The notes: generated by a model from the sequence alone, not told the origin. Shown: positions 15,216-25,084, numbered from the stretch's first letter. The stretch: 40,428 bases of DNA from Frisingicoccus caecimuris (GCF_004340975.1 NZ_SLXA01000017.1:1-40428); one strand, 5' to 3'. Made by a program: numbers and translations.

Positions 15216-15239
15216 TTTTCCTGTTTTGCAATTAGTTTT

Positions 15240-15268
15240 ATTATAGTAAAAGCCGGGTTTTTTGTCAA
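15240..15268 (-). promoter_or_regulatory. Perfect consensus promoter of the rhomboid-gerW operon
   Basis: TTGACA (15263-15268), 17 bp, TATAAT (15240-15245) on the minus strand. Transcription should start near 15232, giving a leader of about 70 nt. Confidence 0.88.
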
Positions 15269-15273
15269 CCGGC
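15246..15273 (-). terminator. Possible LysM-gene terminator overlapping the downstream promoter
   Basis: GCCGG and CCGGC arms (15269-15273 and 15252-15256) are followed on the minus strand by TTTTAC. The loop contains the -35 TTGACA of the next operon. Confidence 0.5.
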
Positions 15274-15297
15274 ACTTACCGCCCACACTGCCGCCCT

Positions 15298-15648
15298 TTA
15301 CCCCTCCGTATCCGGAATATAGACCACATCGTTTTCTGTCAGCATCAGCGGTTTCATTTGGGGATTGGCGTTTCGGAAGGTCTCATAATCCAGGTTAAAA
15401 TGTTCCAGAAGCCAGTCCAGAGTATCCCCACCCTGGATAATATAAGGTATGTGTTTTACTGGTATACATAGTTTATCACCAATCCTCAGATTATAAACAT
15501 CCACTGTGGGATTTTTTTCCATTAAATCTTCTAAAGTCACGCCATACAGACGGGATACCTTATATAAAGTGTCCCTTTCTTTAATCTCATGCAACATCCC
15601 GTCACATCTTCCGTATTCATTGTCCTGACGCCGCACAAAATAATTCAT
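15298..15648 (-). CDS. LysM domain protein (two LysM repeats)
   Basis: This 116-aa protein has two LysM modules (about 20-65 and 68-112): HEIKERDTLYKVSRLYGVTL and PYIIQGGDTLDWLLEHFNLD. LysM binds peptidoglycan or chitin-like glycans and is common in spore coat and cortex proteins such as SafA. No signal peptide is seen, which suits a protein deposited on the spore from the mother cell. AGGTGG lies 4 nt before the ATG. A sigma-K-like promoter lies 21 bp upstream. A spore-coat role is inference. Confidence 0.85.
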   Translation of the reverse strand: MNYFVRRQDNEYGRCDGMLHEIKERDTLYKVSRLYGVTLEDLMEKNPTVDVYNLRIGDKLCIPVKHIPYIIQGGDTLDWLLEHFNLDYETFRNANPQMKPLMLTENDVVYIPDTEG

Positions 15649-15668
15649 AAGCCCACCTGTTTTTTATT

Positions 15669-15697
15669 TATTCTATGCTGTTTTCCAGAAAAAGGTG
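15669..15697 (-). promoter_or_regulatory. Sigma-K-like promoter of the LysM gene
   Basis: CACC (15694-15697), 16 bp, CATAGAATA (15669-15677) on the minus strand fits the sigma-K consensus (MACM-N16-CATANNNTA) in full. Short motifs can arise by chance, but the placement just upstream of the LysM RBS is right. Confidence 0.55.
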
Positions 15698-15721
15698 TAT
15701 GATATCCTGCCAAAGAGAGTA

Positions 15722-15750
15722 TTGAGTTTTTCGTCCGGTTGTACTATAAT
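15722..15750 (+). promoter_or_regulatory. Promoter of the dehydratase-activase gene
   Basis: TTGAGT (15722-15727), 17 bp, TATAAT (15745-15750); about 50 nt of leader before the ATG. Confidence 0.75.
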
Positions 15751-15801
15751 ACATTCGACAAAGAATATATATTTTATATAGAAACTCTTAGGAGGAATTA
15801 C

Positions 15802-18800
15802 ATGAATACTACATATAGATTAGGAATTGATATCGGTTCAACAACCGTAAAGATTGCCTGTCTGGATGACAAAAATCAAGTCGTCTTCTCGGATTATGAG
15901 CGTCATTTTGCAAACATCCGTGAAACACTTCTGGACTTGATCATCAAAGCTAAAAATGCCCTTGGCAATGTGAATATTCACGGTATGATCACTGGCTCCG
16001 GCGGTATGTCCATCGCTAAACCGATGAATATACCTTTTGTTCAGGAAGTTATTTCCGTATCCACTGCCCTCCAGTATTTTGAACCAAAGACCGATGTGGC
16101 AATTGAGCTTGGCGGTGAAGATGCGAAAATCATTTATTTTTCTCAGGGAAATATCGAACAGCGTATGAATGGTATCTGTGCCGGCGGTACGGGTTCCTTC
16201 ATCGACCAGATGGCATCACTTCTTCAGACGGACGCCTCCGGCCTGAACGAGTATGCGAAAGACTACGAGGCGATCTATCCGATCGCGGCCCGCTGCGGCG
16301 TTTTTGCCAAATCCGATATTCAGCCATTAATTAATGATGGTGCCACGAAAGCCGATTTATCGGCTTCTATTTTTCAGGCCGTCGTTAACCAGACCATCAG
16401 TGGTCTGGCCTGTGGCAAACCAATCCGGGGGCATGTGGCCTTCCTTGGCGGCCCGCTTCACTTTCTTTCCGAATTAAAGAAAGCTTTTATCCGGACACTC
16501 CATTTATCTGGAGAATATATTATTGCACCGGAAAATTCTCATCTTTTTGCCGCGATGGGCGCTGCCATGAACGACAGCAATACGGAAAGCCAGACACTGG
16601 ATGAGATAATTGCCCTGCTCTCTTCGGATATTAAAATCGAGGCTGAGTCCAAACGCATGGAGCCACTCTTTAAAGATCAGGCCGACTATGACGCCTTCAC
16701 AGAACGTCACAATAAACATGCGGTTAAAAAGGGAAGTCTCCAGGATTATGAGGGCGACTGTTTCCTCGGTATCGACGCCGGTTCCACCACAACAAAAGTG
16801 GCCATTGTCGGTGAGGACGGAACACTCCTTTATTCTTTCTACAGCAATAATAACGGAAGTCCGCTGAATACAACGATTCGCGCCATAAAAGAAATCAAAA
16901 AGCTGCTTCCCGACAGCGCACGAATTGTCCGCGCCTGCTCCACCGGTTACGGCGAAGCTCTGATGAAAGCTGCCTTTATGCTGGATGAGGGCGAGGTTGA
17001 GACCGTGGCCCACTACTATGCCGCCGCCTTCTTTGAACCGGAGGTTGACTGTATTCTGGACATCGGCGGTCAGGACATGAAATGTATTAAAATTAAAAAT
17101 AATACGGTAGATAACGTACTTTTAAATGAAGCCTGCTCCTCCGGCTGCGGTTCTTTTATCGAAACCTTCGCCAAATCTCTGAATTATGAAATCTCAGATT
17201 TTGCTAAAATGGCTTTATTTGCTGAAAATCCAATCGATCTGGGTTCACGATGTACAGTGTTTATGAACTCCAATGTTAAACAGGCGCAGAAGGAAGGCGC
17301 AGAAGTGGGTGATATTTCTGCCGGGCTGGCCTACTCCGTTATTAAAAATGCCCTTTTAAAGGTTATTAAACTTACAGACCCGAAGGATCTGGGCGAAAAA
17401 ATCGTTGTTCAGGGTGGTACCTTCTATAATGATGCCGTTCTTCGGAGTTTTGAACGTATTGCCGGACGGGACGCTGTCCGCCCGGACATTGCCGGTATCA
17501 TGGGCGCCTTTGGCGCGGCTCTCATTGCCAGAGAACGTTATGATGGAACTGAATCCACCATGCTCTCACTGGATAAAATGGTCGCATTGAAGTACACCAC
17601 CTCTATGGGACGGTGTAAAGGCTGTACAAACAGTTGTCACCTGACCATTAACCGTTTCAGCGGCGGACGCCAGTTCATTACCGGCAACCGCTGTGAAGTT
17701 GGTATCGGAAAAGCTAAAGCCGACAGTAATATTCCGAATTTATTTGACTATAAATACAAACGCATTTTCCAGTATGAACCATTGACCGAGGACAAAGCCA
17801 GCCGGGGTAAAGTTGGAATTCCGCGTGTACTGAATATGTACGAAAACTACCCATTCTGGTTTACTTTCTTTACAAAACTGGGATATCAGGTCGTATTAAG
17901 TCCGCAATCCTCTGCCAATATTTATACGTTGGGCATTGAATCTATTCCGAGTGAATCCGTATGTTATCCGGCTAAGCTGGTACATGGGCATATCATGTGG
18001 CTGATCAAAAATGGTGTGGACTTCATCTTCTATCCGAGCATTCCTTATGAGCGCGACGAGGTAGAAGGCGCCAACAACCACTATAACTGCCCGATCGTTA
18101 CATCTTATTCGGAAAATATTAAAAACAACGTGGAAGAACTGGTTTCCGAACATATTAACTTCATGAATCCATTCCTCTCCCTGGATAATAAGGATCATAT
18201 TATCCAGAGAATGACGGAAGAATTCTGTAAAACAACGGACATTCGTCCTCAGGAGATCAAAGATGCCGTCGAAGCTGCCTGGGCCGAACTGTCCAACGCC
18301 CGTCAGGATATGAAAGATAAGGGTGAAGAAACGATCAAATATCTGCGTGACAACAACATGAAGGGTATCGTCCTTGCCGGACGTCCGTACCATATCGATA
18401 AAGAGATCAATCACGGAATTCCGGAGCTGATCACCTCTTATGGTATCGCCGTACTGACTGAGGACAGTGTTTCCCATCTGGCTGAGATTGAGCGTCCCCT
18501 CATTGTCTCTGACCAGTGGATGTACCATTCACGGCTTTACAAGGCGGCCCAGTTTGTTAAGACTCAGGAGAATCTGGAACTGATTCAGCTCAACTCCTTC
18601 GGCTGCGGTCTGGATGCGGTAACAACCGATCAGGTAAAGGATATCCTTACCGGTTCGGGGCGCCTCTACACCTGCCTGAAAATTGATGAGGTCAGCAACC
18701 TGGGAGCAGCGCGTATCCGTATTCGTTCACTGATCGCAGCGATCCGCATGCGCGAGCAGAAACATATTCATGGAGAGATTCATTCCAGCGCTCATGACCG

Positions 18801-20037
18801 AATCATCTTTACCGAGGAAATGGCAAAAGATTATACAATCCTCGCACCAAATATGTCACCGATTCATTTTGACATATTGATCGAAGCCCTTCGGTATAAT
18901 GGATTGAAAGTGGATTTGCTTCCTGACTGTGATAAGGAAGCCATCGATATCGGATTAAAATATGTTAATAATGATGCCTGCTACCCTTCCATCTGCGTTA
19001 TCGGCCAGATTATGAAAGCACTGCTCTCAGGCAAATATGATTTAAATAAAGTTGCCATCGCCATGACCCAGACCGGCGGCGGCTGCCGCGCAACCAACTA
19101 TATCGGATTTATCCGTCGTGCGCTTCAAAATGCAGGCATGCACCAGATTCCGGTCGTATCCATCAATGCTGCAGGACTTGAATCCAATCCGGGGTTGAAA
19201 TTCACCCCGAAGCTGCTGATCGGGGCGATGCAGGCTATCGTTTACGGCGACGTATTTATGCGTGTACTTTACCGGATGCGTCCTTATGAAATTTATCCGG
19301 GATCAGCAGACCGTCTCCACAAATACTGGCAGCAGGTTTGTATTGATTCCATCACAGGAAAGAATCGGAACAGCTTTAAAAAGAATATTCAGGGTATTAT
19401 TCGTGATTTCGACCAACTTCCGATTGATGAAAACCTGAAAAAGCCAAGAGTCGGCATTGTTGGAGAAATTCTTGTCAAATTCTCTCCTTCTGCCAACAAC
19501 TATCTGGTAGACCTATTGGAAAAAGAAGGTGCTGAAGCCGTTATGCCGGACCTTTTGGACTTCTTCTTGTACAGTGCTTATAATAGTAACTTTAAATACG
19601 AAAAACTTGGGAAGAGCAAGAAAGGCGCCGTGATGGGCAATGCAGCTATTAAAGCCCTGGAAGCGGTTCGCAAAACAGCCCGCAAAGAACTTGAAAAGAG
19701 CCGTCACTTCCATCCACAGGCAAAAATCGAAGAGCTTGCCAGATATGCTGAACCGATCGTTTCAATCGGCAATCAGACTGGTGAAGGATGGTTTTTGACC
19801 GGTGAAATGATCGAACTGATTCATCAGGGCGCCGGCAATATTGTCTGCACGCAGCCATTTGGCTGTCTGCCGAACCACATTGTTGGAAAAGGCGTTATTA
19901 AAGAACTTCGAAATACATATCCGGGCTCCAATATCGTAGCCATCGACTACGATCCGGGCGCCAGCGAGGTCAACCAGATCAACCGTATTAAACTTATGCT
20001 GGCCACCGCCAATAAAAATCTGGCTGACGGAATCTAA
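15802..20037 (+). CDS. 2-hydroxyacyl-CoA dehydratase activase-like protein (BcrA/BadF fusion)
   Basis: This 1411-aa fusion has two ASKHA-type activase domains: [11 protein letters not shown] (7-17) with cysteines C126 (ICAGGTGSF) and C165 (ARCGVF), then [12 protein letters not shown] (321-332) with C445/C449 and C484. These cysteines match the [4Fe-4S]-bridging positions of HgdC. A cysteine cluster follows (C605, C608, C612, C631), then a DUF2229 region and a C-terminal HgdB-like region (about 950-1400). Such ATPases drive electrons into 2-hydroxyacyl-CoA dehydratases or benzoyl-CoA reductase; no dehydratase is nearby and the natural substrate of this family is unknown. ATG with AGGAGG 6 nt upstream; monocistronic, own promoter and terminator. 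Confidence 0.92.
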   Translation: MNTTYRLGIDIGSTTVKIACLDDKNQVVFSDYERHFANIRETLLDLIIKAKNALGNVNIHGMITGSGGMSIAKPMNIPFVQEVISVSTALQYFEPKTDVAIELGGEDAKIIYFSQGNIEQRMNGICAGGTGSFIDQMASLLQTDASGLNEYAKDYEAIYPIAARCGVFAKSDIQPLINDGATKADLSASIFQAVVNQTISGLACGKPIRGHVAFLGGPLHFLSELKKAFIRTLHLSGEYIIAPENSHLFAAMGAAMNDSNTESQTLDEIIALLSSDIKIEAESKRMEPLFKDQADYDAFTERHNKHAVKKGSLQDYEGDCFLGIDAGSTTTKVAIVGEDGTLLYSFYSNNNGSPLNTTIRAIKEIKKLLPDSARIVRACSTGYGEALMKAAFMLDEGEVETVAHYYAAAFFEPEVDCILDIGGQDMKCIKIKNNTVDNVLLNEACSSGCGSFIETFAKSLNYEISDFAKMALFAENPIDLGSRCTVFMNSNVKQAQKEGAEVGDISAGLAYSVIKNALLKVIKLTDPKDLGEKIVVQGGTFYNDAVLRSFERIAGRDAVRPDIAGIMGAFGAALIARERYDGTESTMLSLDKMVALKYTTSMGRCKGCTNSCHLTINRFSGGRQFITGNRCEVGIGKAKADSNIPNLFDYKYKRIFQYEPLTEDKASRGKVGIPRVLNMYENYPFWFTFFTKLGYQVVLSPQSSANIYTLGIESIPSESVCYPAKLVHGHIMWLIKNGVDFIFYPSIPYERDEVEGANNHYNCPIVTSYSENIKNNVEELVSEHINFMNPFLSLDNKDHIIQRMTEEFCKTTDIRPQEIKDAVEAAWAELSNARQDMKDKGEETIKYLRDNNMKGIVLAGRPYHIDKEINHGIPELITSYGIAVLTEDSVSHLAEIERPLIVSDQWMYHSRLYKAAQFVKTQENLELIQLNSFGCGLDAVTTDQVKDILTGSGRLYTCLKIDEVSNLGAARIRIRSLIAAIRMREQKHIHGEIHSSAHDRIIFTEEMAKDYTILAPNMSPIHFDILIEALRYNGLKVDLLPDCDKEAIDIGLKYVNNDACYPSICVIGQIMKALLSGKYDLNKVAIAMTQTGGGCRATNYIGFIRRALQNAGMHQIPVVSINAAGLESNPGLKFTPKLLIGAMQAIVYGDVFMRVLYRMRPYEIYPGSADRLHKYWQQVCIDSITGKNRNSFKKNIQGIIRDFDQLPIDENLKKPRVGIVGEILVKFSPSANNYLVDLLEKEGAEAVMPDLLDFFLYSAYNSNFKYEKLGKSKKGAVMGNAAIKALEAVRKTARKELEKSRHFHPQAKIEELARYAEPIVSIGNQTGEGWFLTGEMIELIHQGAGNIVCTQPFGCLPNHIVGKGVIKELRNTYPGSNIVAIDYDPGASEVNQINRIKLMLATANKNLADGI

Positions 20038-20042
20038 ATCCA

Positions 20043-20095
20043 AAAAAATTCTCCTCACGGAAACCTTGAAACGGTTTCAGCGAGGAGAATTTTTT
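20043..20095. terminator. Strong bidirectional terminator between the activase gene and ung
   Basis: A 14-bp perfect repeat (20043-20056 and 20082-20095) encloses a 6-bp inner hairpin (20060-20065, 20073-20078). A and T runs flank it, so it can serve both convergent genes. Confidence 0.93.
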
Positions 20096-20100
20096 AATCT

Positions 20101-20781
20101 TTATGAAGGTATATTTTCTATCTGCCAGTCTATCGGCTCTATTCCATGTTCTTTCAAGAAATTGTTCGTCTGGCTGAAAGGCCGGCTTCCGAAAAATCCC
20201 CGGTATGCAGATAACGGGCTCGGATGGGGCGCTTCCAAAATTAAATGTTTCGGGTTATTGAGCATAGTTTTTTTCATCTGGGCCGGACGTCCCCACAAAA
20301 TAAATACGATCGGCCGTTCCACCTCATTCAATACCCGAATGGCTGCATCAGTAAACTCTTCCCATCCGATTCCCCGATGTGAATTGGCCTGATGAGCCCG
20401 TACGGTAAGTACCGTATTCAACAATAATACCCCCTGGTCCGCCCACTTTTTTAAGTAACCGTTGTTCGGTATATAGCAGCCCAGATCCTCATGGAGCTCC
20501 GTATAGATATTGACCAGAGACGGAGGAATGTCCACATCCGGTTTCACTGAAAAGCAAAGACCATGGGCCTGACCGTCCCCATGATATGGGTCCTGGCCGA
20601 GAATAACGACCTTGACCTTTGACAACGGAGTAAAATTAAAGGCATTAAAAATATCATCCGCCGCTGGAAATATCAGGCGGCTGTTATATTCGGTAAGTAT
20701 CGTTTTGTAAAGTTTTGCATAATAAGGCTTACGAAATTCCGGTGTTAAGGGTTCAAGCCAGTCATTGCTGATTGCTGCCAT
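20101..20781 (-). CDS. ung: Uracil-DNA glycosylase (family 1)
   Basis: This 226-aa enzyme removes uracil from DNA to begin base excision repair. GQDPYHG (62-68) carries the catalytic Asp64 and His67; HPSPLSAYRG is the second signature. Length is standard. AAGGAG precedes the ATG. It lies 27 bp downstream of hisF on the same strand and probably shares its transcript, an odd metabolic pairing. Confidence 0.97.
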   Translation of the reverse strand: MAAISNDWLEPLTPEFRKPYYAKLYKTILTEYNSRLIFPAADDIFNAFNFTPLSKVKVVILGQDPYHGDGQAHGLCFSVKPDVDIPPSLVNIYTELHEDLGCYIPNNGYLKKWADQGVLLLNTVLTVRAHQANSHRGIGWEEFTDAAIRVLNEVERPIVFILWGRPAQMKKTMLNNPKHLILEAPHPSPLSAYRGFFGSRPFSQTNNFLKEHGIEPIDWQIENIPS

Positions 20782-20808
20782 GATTATCTTCTCCTTTGTA
20801 ATTTTTAT

Positions 20809-21570
20809 TTAAAGACGTATAGAAACGCCTCTGTCGCTTAAATAACGCTTTAAATCGCTGATTTCCAGTTCTTTATAATGGAACAGGGAGGCTGCCAAAG
20901 CAGCATCGGCTTTTCCATCGGTCAGGGCTTCATAAAAATGTTCTTTTGTTCCCGCACCGCCAGATGCAATGACCGGTATGGAAACGATTTCTGCAATCTG
21001 CCGAGTCAGTTCAATATCGTATCCGGCCTTTGTGCCGTCACAGTCCATACTGGTCAGAAGAATTTCTCCTGCGCCCAGTTTATTCACCCGTTCGGCCCAC
21101 TCCACGGCATCCAGTCCCGTATCGATCCGGCCGCCGTTTTTATATATATTCCAGCCACTGCCATCAGACCGGCGTTTGGCATCAATCGCCACAACGACAC
21201 ACTGGCTGCCGAACTTATCCGCCGCCTCTGAAATCAACTCCGGACGATTGATCGCTGAAGAATTAATTGAAATTTTATCGGCCCCTTCACGGAGTAAAGC
21301 TCTGAAATCTTCCACCGTCCGGATACCACCACCGACAGTAAATGGAATAAATACATTCTCTGCCACCCGACGTACCAGATCCACAACTGTATTCCGTGCG
21401 TCCGAGGAAGCCGTAATATCCAGAAAAACAACCTCATCCGCTCCGGCCTTGTCGTAGGCCGCTGCAATCTCTACCGGGTCTCCTGCGTCCTTTAAATTGA
21501 CAAAATTCACGCCTTTGACAACCCTTCCGTTATGTACATCCAGGCATGGTATAATTCGTTTTGTAAACAT
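20809..21570 (-). CDS. hisF: Imidazole glycerol phosphate synthase, cyclase subunit
   Basis: This 253-aa TIM-barrel enzyme converts PRFAR plus ammonia into imidazole glycerol phosphate and AICAR in histidine synthesis. [14 protein letters not shown] (catalytic Asp near 11), VVAIDAKR (Asp near 130) and the phosphate-binding VGGGIR and ASGGAG segments are present. AGGAGG overlaps the hisH stop, and the gap is 10 bp. It partners HisH encoded just upstream. Confidence 0.97.
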   Translation of the reverse strand: MFTKRIIPCLDVHNGRVVKGVNFVNLKDAGDPVEIAAAYDKAGADEVVFLDITASSDARNTVVDLVRRVAENVFIPFTVGGGIRTVEDFRALLREGADKISINSSAINRPELISEAADKFGSQCVVVAIDAKRRSDGSGWNIYKNGGRIDTGLDAVEWAERVNKLGAGEILLTSMDCDGTKAGYDIELTRQIAEIVSIPVIASGGAGTKEHFYEALTDGKADAALAASLFHYKELEISDLKRYLSDRGVSIRL

Positions 21571-21580
21571 TGTACGCCTC

Positions 21581-22186
21581 CTACATTTCCATAAAATTCT
21601 TTAATATCTGAAGACCTGTACGACTGCTCTTTTCCGGATGGAATTGACAGGCAAATACATTACCTGATTCCACCGACGCATCCACATCCACACTGTACCA
21701 GGTCCGTGCCGCCACATCCTCCGGACGCTTTGCTTTCAAATAGTAGGAATGTACAAAATAGACATAGGGATTTCCCTCAATTCCTTTGAAAAGACGCGCT
21801 CCCGGCCGAATATCCAGAGAATTCCATCCCATATGGGGAATCTTAAGGCCCGGCGCCGGAGGAATCTCCAGTATCTCTCCCGGTAAAATTCCAAGGCCAT
21901 TCACGCCCTTGCTTTCGTCGCTTCGCTCAAATAAAAGTTGTTGACCAAGACATATACCAAGGAAAGGTGTTTTTTTCTCCACCACATCATAAATTGTCTG
22001 TATCAAATGATATTCTTTTAAATGACGCATGGCGTCACCGAATGCGCCAACCCCTGGCAAAATCACATGACTTGCTTCCAGAATCTCGTCTCTGTCCCGG
22101 GTGATACAAACCTCCTGTCCAAGATATTGACAGGCCTTTTCAACACTTTTTATGTTTCCTGCATCATAATCAATAATTGTAATCAT
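21581..22186 (-). CDS. hisH: Imidazole glycerol phosphate synthase, glutaminase subunit
   Basis: This 201-aa class I glutamine amidotransferase supplies ammonia to HisF. The nucleophile is C79 in [12 protein letters not shown]; the His/Glu pair lies in CQFHPEKSS near the C-terminus. The oxyanion-hole segment PGVGAFG is at 44-50. AGGAG is 9 nt before the ATG. It leads hisH-hisF-ung; no other his gene is in the window, so the pathway is split. Confidence 0.97.
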   Translation of the reverse strand: MITIIDYDAGNIKSVEKACQYLGQEVCITRDRDEILEASHVILPGVGAFGDAMRHLKEYHLIQTIYDVVEKKTPFLGICLGQQLLFERSDESKGVNGLGILPGEILEIPPAPGLKIPHMGWNSLDIRPGARLFKGIEGNPYVYFVHSYYLKAKRPEDVAARTWYSVDVDASVESGNVFACQFHPEKSSRTGLQILKNFMEM

Positions 22187-22221
22187 TACTTTAATCTCCT
22201 AAAATTTTGCTTGTCTAAACC

Positions 22222-22227
22222 ATTCTA
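22222..22227 (-). promoter_or_regulatory. Likely -10 of the hisH promoter (extended)
   Basis: TAGAAT with an upstream TG (TGTTAGAAT on the minus strand) lies about 36 nt before the hisH ATG. No good -35 is seen. Confidence 0.45.
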
Positions 22228-22250
22228 ACATAAAACTATAAAATTTTCCA

Positions 22251-22279
22251 TTGCCAAACGCGCAAAAAAGTACTACTAT
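22251..22279 (+). promoter_or_regulatory. Promoter of the DUF6465-like gene
   Basis: TTGCCA (22251-22256), 17 bp, TACTAT (22274-22279). Confidence 0.55.
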
Positions 22280-22322
22280 ATTAAACAGAACATTTAGATG
22301 TGTATTTCTAAGGAGGCAATTT

Positions 22323-22523
22323 ATGAAAACATCATTGTTTGTAGAGTATCAGGGATTACAGGTAAACGAAAGAGATATCGTTACAAAGATTAAAGAAATC
22401 TGGCTGAATGATGGTAACAAGATCAAAGATATCAAAGATTTAAAGCTTTATGTAAAACCTGAAGAATTTATGGCTTATTATGTAATTAATGATGATATCT
22501 CTGGAAAAATTGAGTTACAGTAA
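22323..22523 (+). CDS. DUF6465-like small protein
   Basis: This 66-aa protein begins MKTSLFVEYQGLQVNERDIV and contains LYVKPEEFMAYYVIN near the end. This pattern matches what I recall of DUF6465, a small conserved family in Lachnospiraceae of unknown function. AAGGAGG lies 6 nt before the ATG. It is monocistronic with its own promoter and a strong terminator, which suggests steady expression. There is no signal peptide or membrane segment. Confidence 0.88.
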   Translation: MKTSLFVEYQGLQVNERDIVTKIKEIWLNDGNKIKDIKDLKLYVKPEEFMAYYVINDDISGKIELQ

Positions 22524-22539
22524 AATACATATACAGCGC

Positions 22540-22578
22540 AATACCCTGTGAAAATGCTCCACAGGGTATTTTTTATTC
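22540..22578 (+). terminator. Terminator of the DUF6465-like gene
   Basis: AATACCCTGTG (22540-22550) pairs with CACAGGGTATT (22560-22570) around a 9-nt loop, followed by TTTTTATT. The minus-strand side lacks a good T run, so it may serve the convergent kinase gene only weakly. Confidence 0.88.
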
Positions 22579-24210
22579 GTTCATCTCAATATTTTCAGAC
22601 AGTTCCGGCACCTCATTGGATGCATCCAGCGTAAACCAGAATTCCACACCATTCTCCCGATTTTGCACGCCGTAAGACTGACCATGCCGTTCCATCGTCG
22701 CCTTCACAATGGAAAGGCCCACACCGCTGCCGCCATATTCCCGTGTCCGTGCCTTATCTACTTTATAGAATTTCACCCAAATCTGATCGATATCACTTTC
22801 CGGAATCTGCGCTCCCGTATTAAATACGGAAATTTTTGCCTTATTGCCATCTTTTTTAACCTTAACTTCGATTATCCGTTCACCGTCCACATGATTCAGA
22901 GCATTAGACATATAATTCGTAAACGCTTCTTCAATCAGATAGACGTCGCCCCATACATAAACCGAATCATCTGCATTAAATTTTAATGCGGCCTCCTTCT
23001 GACGGAAAAGAATCTCCGCATTAGACAGAATATTGTCAATCGTCGCAACGATATCAAAATGCTCCATCGTCAATGTTTCTGTTCCAAATTCAATCTGATT
23101 CAGATCCAGAAGTTTTTTGACAAGTACATTCATCTTGGCCGCCTCGTCCATAATGACCTCACAGTAAAAGTCCCGGCTCTCGGCGTCGTCATTGATATTC
23201 TCCTGCAACCCTTCCGCATAGCCCTGAATGAGAGCGATCGGTGTTTTCAGCTCATGTGAGACATTCGATAAAAATTCCTTTCGCATCTCATCAATCTGAA
23301 CCTTCTGCTCCAGTTCCCGCTTCAACTGAACATTGGCACCCTTTAATTCACCCAATGTTTTTTCCAACGTTTCAGAAAGGGTGTTGATACTTTCCCCTAA
23401 AACACCGATCTCATCCTGGGTTTCCACCGGATATTTCTGGGCAAAATCCAAGTGGGACATTTTCTGGGCAATTTTTGCCAGATCCAGAATCTTTTCGGTA
23501 AAATGTTTCGAAATAAACAACATGGCCAGAAAGCTGATACCGCAGACACACATCGTAACATAAATAAAAAACTGGTTGGATATCTGTGCGCTCTCCTCGA
23601 TACTTTCCACCGATGCCCGGAGCATAATATAATCTCCGTTGTCCATCGTTCCGATCAAATATATATATGAAGAATCCATTCGCTTCACATAAATTTTCTG
23701 AAGTGTATAACGGTCACTCTCACTGGAGATTTCCGTCTGCTTTTCCGACTGAATATAATCCCGGTAAATAGCAAAGCTCTCCACATCCTTCTCCGAAGAG
23801 GAATTGCTTCCACTGGAAGAAAAAAGAACCTGCATATCATACACAATCTGCTGATTGATCACCCGCTTATTCTGAATACGATAGAGTAAAATGCCAATAT
23901 TATTACTCTGGCTGATCTGTTCCATCGATAATTCCATATCCAGAAAATCATTCAGGCTGGCAATAGCGTCTGTATTAAACCATTGATAGATATTATTTTC
24001 TGCAGTATCCTTCTCTTCTTCTTCGACGGATACTCCAAAGGTATTATACATTTGATTGATCTGATTATACACGCTGATCAATGTTTTCTGTTTGCCTGAA
24101 ATATAATAGTCTACAAGAAAAAAATTGTTTACGAGCACGGAAATCACCATTGTCACCAATACGGTAGCCATCAGAGTGACGGATAATTTCACCCGCAATG
24201 ATTTATTCAT
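22573..24210 (-). CDS. Sensor histidine kinase
   Basis: This 545-aa membrane kinase has TM1 (about 10-33), an extracytoplasmic sensor (about 34-212), TM2 (about 213-234), a HAMP linker (about 235-288), HisKA with H319 in SHELKTP, the N box around N432-N439, and the G2 box GGSGVGLSIV (493-502). It phosphorylates the OmpR-type regulator encoded 12 bp upstream in the operon. The sensor carries a Ser-rich patch (SSSGSNSSS, 131-139) and no recognised ligand domain. The layout resembles VanS/PhoR-type kinases, but the signal is unknown. Confidence 0.94.
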   Translation of the reverse strand: MNKSLRVKLSVTLMATVLVTMVISVLVNNFFLVDYYISGKQKTLISVYNQINQMYNTFGVSVEEEEKDTAENNIYQWFNTDAIASLNDFLDMELSMEQISQSNNIGILLYRIQNKRVINQQIVYDMQVLFSSSGSNSSSEKDVESFAIYRDYIQSEKQTEISSESDRYTLQKIYVKRMDSSYIYLIGTMDNGDYIMLRASVESIEESAQISNQFFIYVTMCVCGISFLAMLFISKHFTEKILDLAKIAQKMSHLDFAQKYPVETQDEIGVLGESINTLSETLEKTLGELKGANVQLKRELEQKVQIDEMRKEFLSNVSHELKTPIALIQGYAEGLQENINDDAESRDFYCEVIMDEAAKMNVLVKKLLDLNQIEFGTETLTMEHFDIVATIDNILSNAEILFRQKEAALKFNADDSVYVWGDVYLIEEAFTNYMSNALNHVDGERIIEVKVKKDGNKAKISVFNTGAQIPESDIDQIWVKFYKVDKARTREYGGSGVGLSIVKATMERHGQSYGVQNRENGVEFWFTLDASNEVPELSENIEMNE

Positions 24211-24222
24211 AAAACGCCTCCG

Positions 24223-24906
24223 TTACTCCTTTGTAACTTCAAATTTATAACCCATGCCCCAGATGGTCTTGATATATCCGCCCCGTTCGCCTAATTTATT
24301 TCTCAGTTTTTTCACGTGGGTATCGATTGTCCGTGCATCTCCAAAATAGTCATAATTCCACACGTTATTCAAAATGCGCTCTCTGGACAGAGCGATTCCC
24401 TGATTCTCAATAAAATAGGCCAAAAGTTCAAACTCTTTAAAACTCAATTCAATCGGCTGATTGCCTACAAATACCTCATGGGCATTTTTATTCATCGTAA
24501 TATCTCCGATCCGGATAATTCCATCGTCAGTATTCACATTGCTCCTGCGTAAGATGGCTTCGACCCGGGCGACAAGAATCTTCGGGCTGAAAGGTTTGGT
24601 TACATACTCGTCCACTCCAAGTTCAAATCCAAGTAATTCATCTCTCTCATCCGCCTTTGCCGTCAGCATGATGATTGGCACCCTGGAAGTTTTCCGCACC
24701 TCACGGCAGACTTCCCATCCATCCATCTTCGGCATCATGACGTCCAAAATCAACAAATCAATATCTTTATCTTCGTAGAAAATTTCCATGGCTTCCTCAC
24801 CATTGGCAGCCTCCAATACCTCATATCCTTTTTTGGTCAAAAAGTCCCGGACGAGTTTTCGCATACGGCTTTCATCATCAATCACGAGAATTTTACAATT
24901 TTTCAT
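24223..24906 (-). CDS. OmpR/PhoB-family response regulator
   Basis: This 227-aa regulator has a receiver domain (acidic pocket D10-D11, phosphoacceptor D55, K104) and a C-terminal winged-helix DNA-binding domain (about 130-225; RTIDTHVKKLRNKLGE recognition helix region). AAGGGGA lies 6 nt before the ATG. It is the first gene of the two-component operon and is divergent from xpt. Targets cannot be named from the sequence; autoregulation is typical. Confidence 0.95.
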   Translation of the reverse strand: MKNCKILVIDDESRMRKLVRDFLTKKGYEVLEAANGEEAMEIFYEDKDIDLLILDVMMPKMDGWEVCREVRKTSRVPIIMLTAKADERDELLGFELGVDEYVTKPFSPKILVARVEAILRRSNVNTDDGIIRIGDITMNKNAHEVFVGNQPIELSFKEFELLAYFIENQGIALSRERILNNVWNYDYFGDARTIDTHVKKLRNKLGERGGYIKTIWGMGYKFEVTKE

Positions 24907-24959
24907 AAAGCATCCCCTTCCGAGCCAAAATTATTCCTCCCGAGGCTCAATTTTCTATT

Positions 24960-24965
24960 ATTATA
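24960..24965 (-). promoter_or_regulatory. Likely -10 of the two-component operon
   Basis: TATAAT on the minus strand about 54 nt before the regulator ATG. No good -35 at 17 bp, which would fit an activator-dependent promoter. The leader between has GAGCC/GGCTC arms enclosing a second GGGAGG sequence. Confidence 0.45.
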
Positions 24966-25045
24966 TATCCAAAATATGACCATAGTGTGAAAAAATGTTT
25001 TTCTTTGTAAAATTATTTAAAAATCTTTTCTACATTTCATTGATG

Positions 25046-25054
25046 TGATATAAT
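25046..25054 (+). promoter_or_regulatory. Extended -10 promoter of xpt
   Basis: TGATATAAT (TG-n-TATAAT) lies about 30 nt before the xpt start; -35 is weak (TTTTCT at 17 bp). Confidence 0.55.
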
Positions 25055-25084
25055 GTATGGAAATACACGTACGAGGTGAAAAAA

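Noticed and set aside
15739-15801. Longer N-terminus for the activase starting before ATG 15802
   Set aside because: The upstream frame crosses the predicted promoter and SD; AGGAGG with 6-nt spacing fixes the start at 15802.
17896-18528. Open frame of 210 codons antisense to the activase gene
   Set aside because: It lies wholly inside a conserved coding region on the plus strand, with no RBS or family signature.
24970-25084. Purine riboswitch upstream of xpt
   Set aside because: The space after the -10 is too short and no aptamer-like P1-P3 layout or terminator switch was found.
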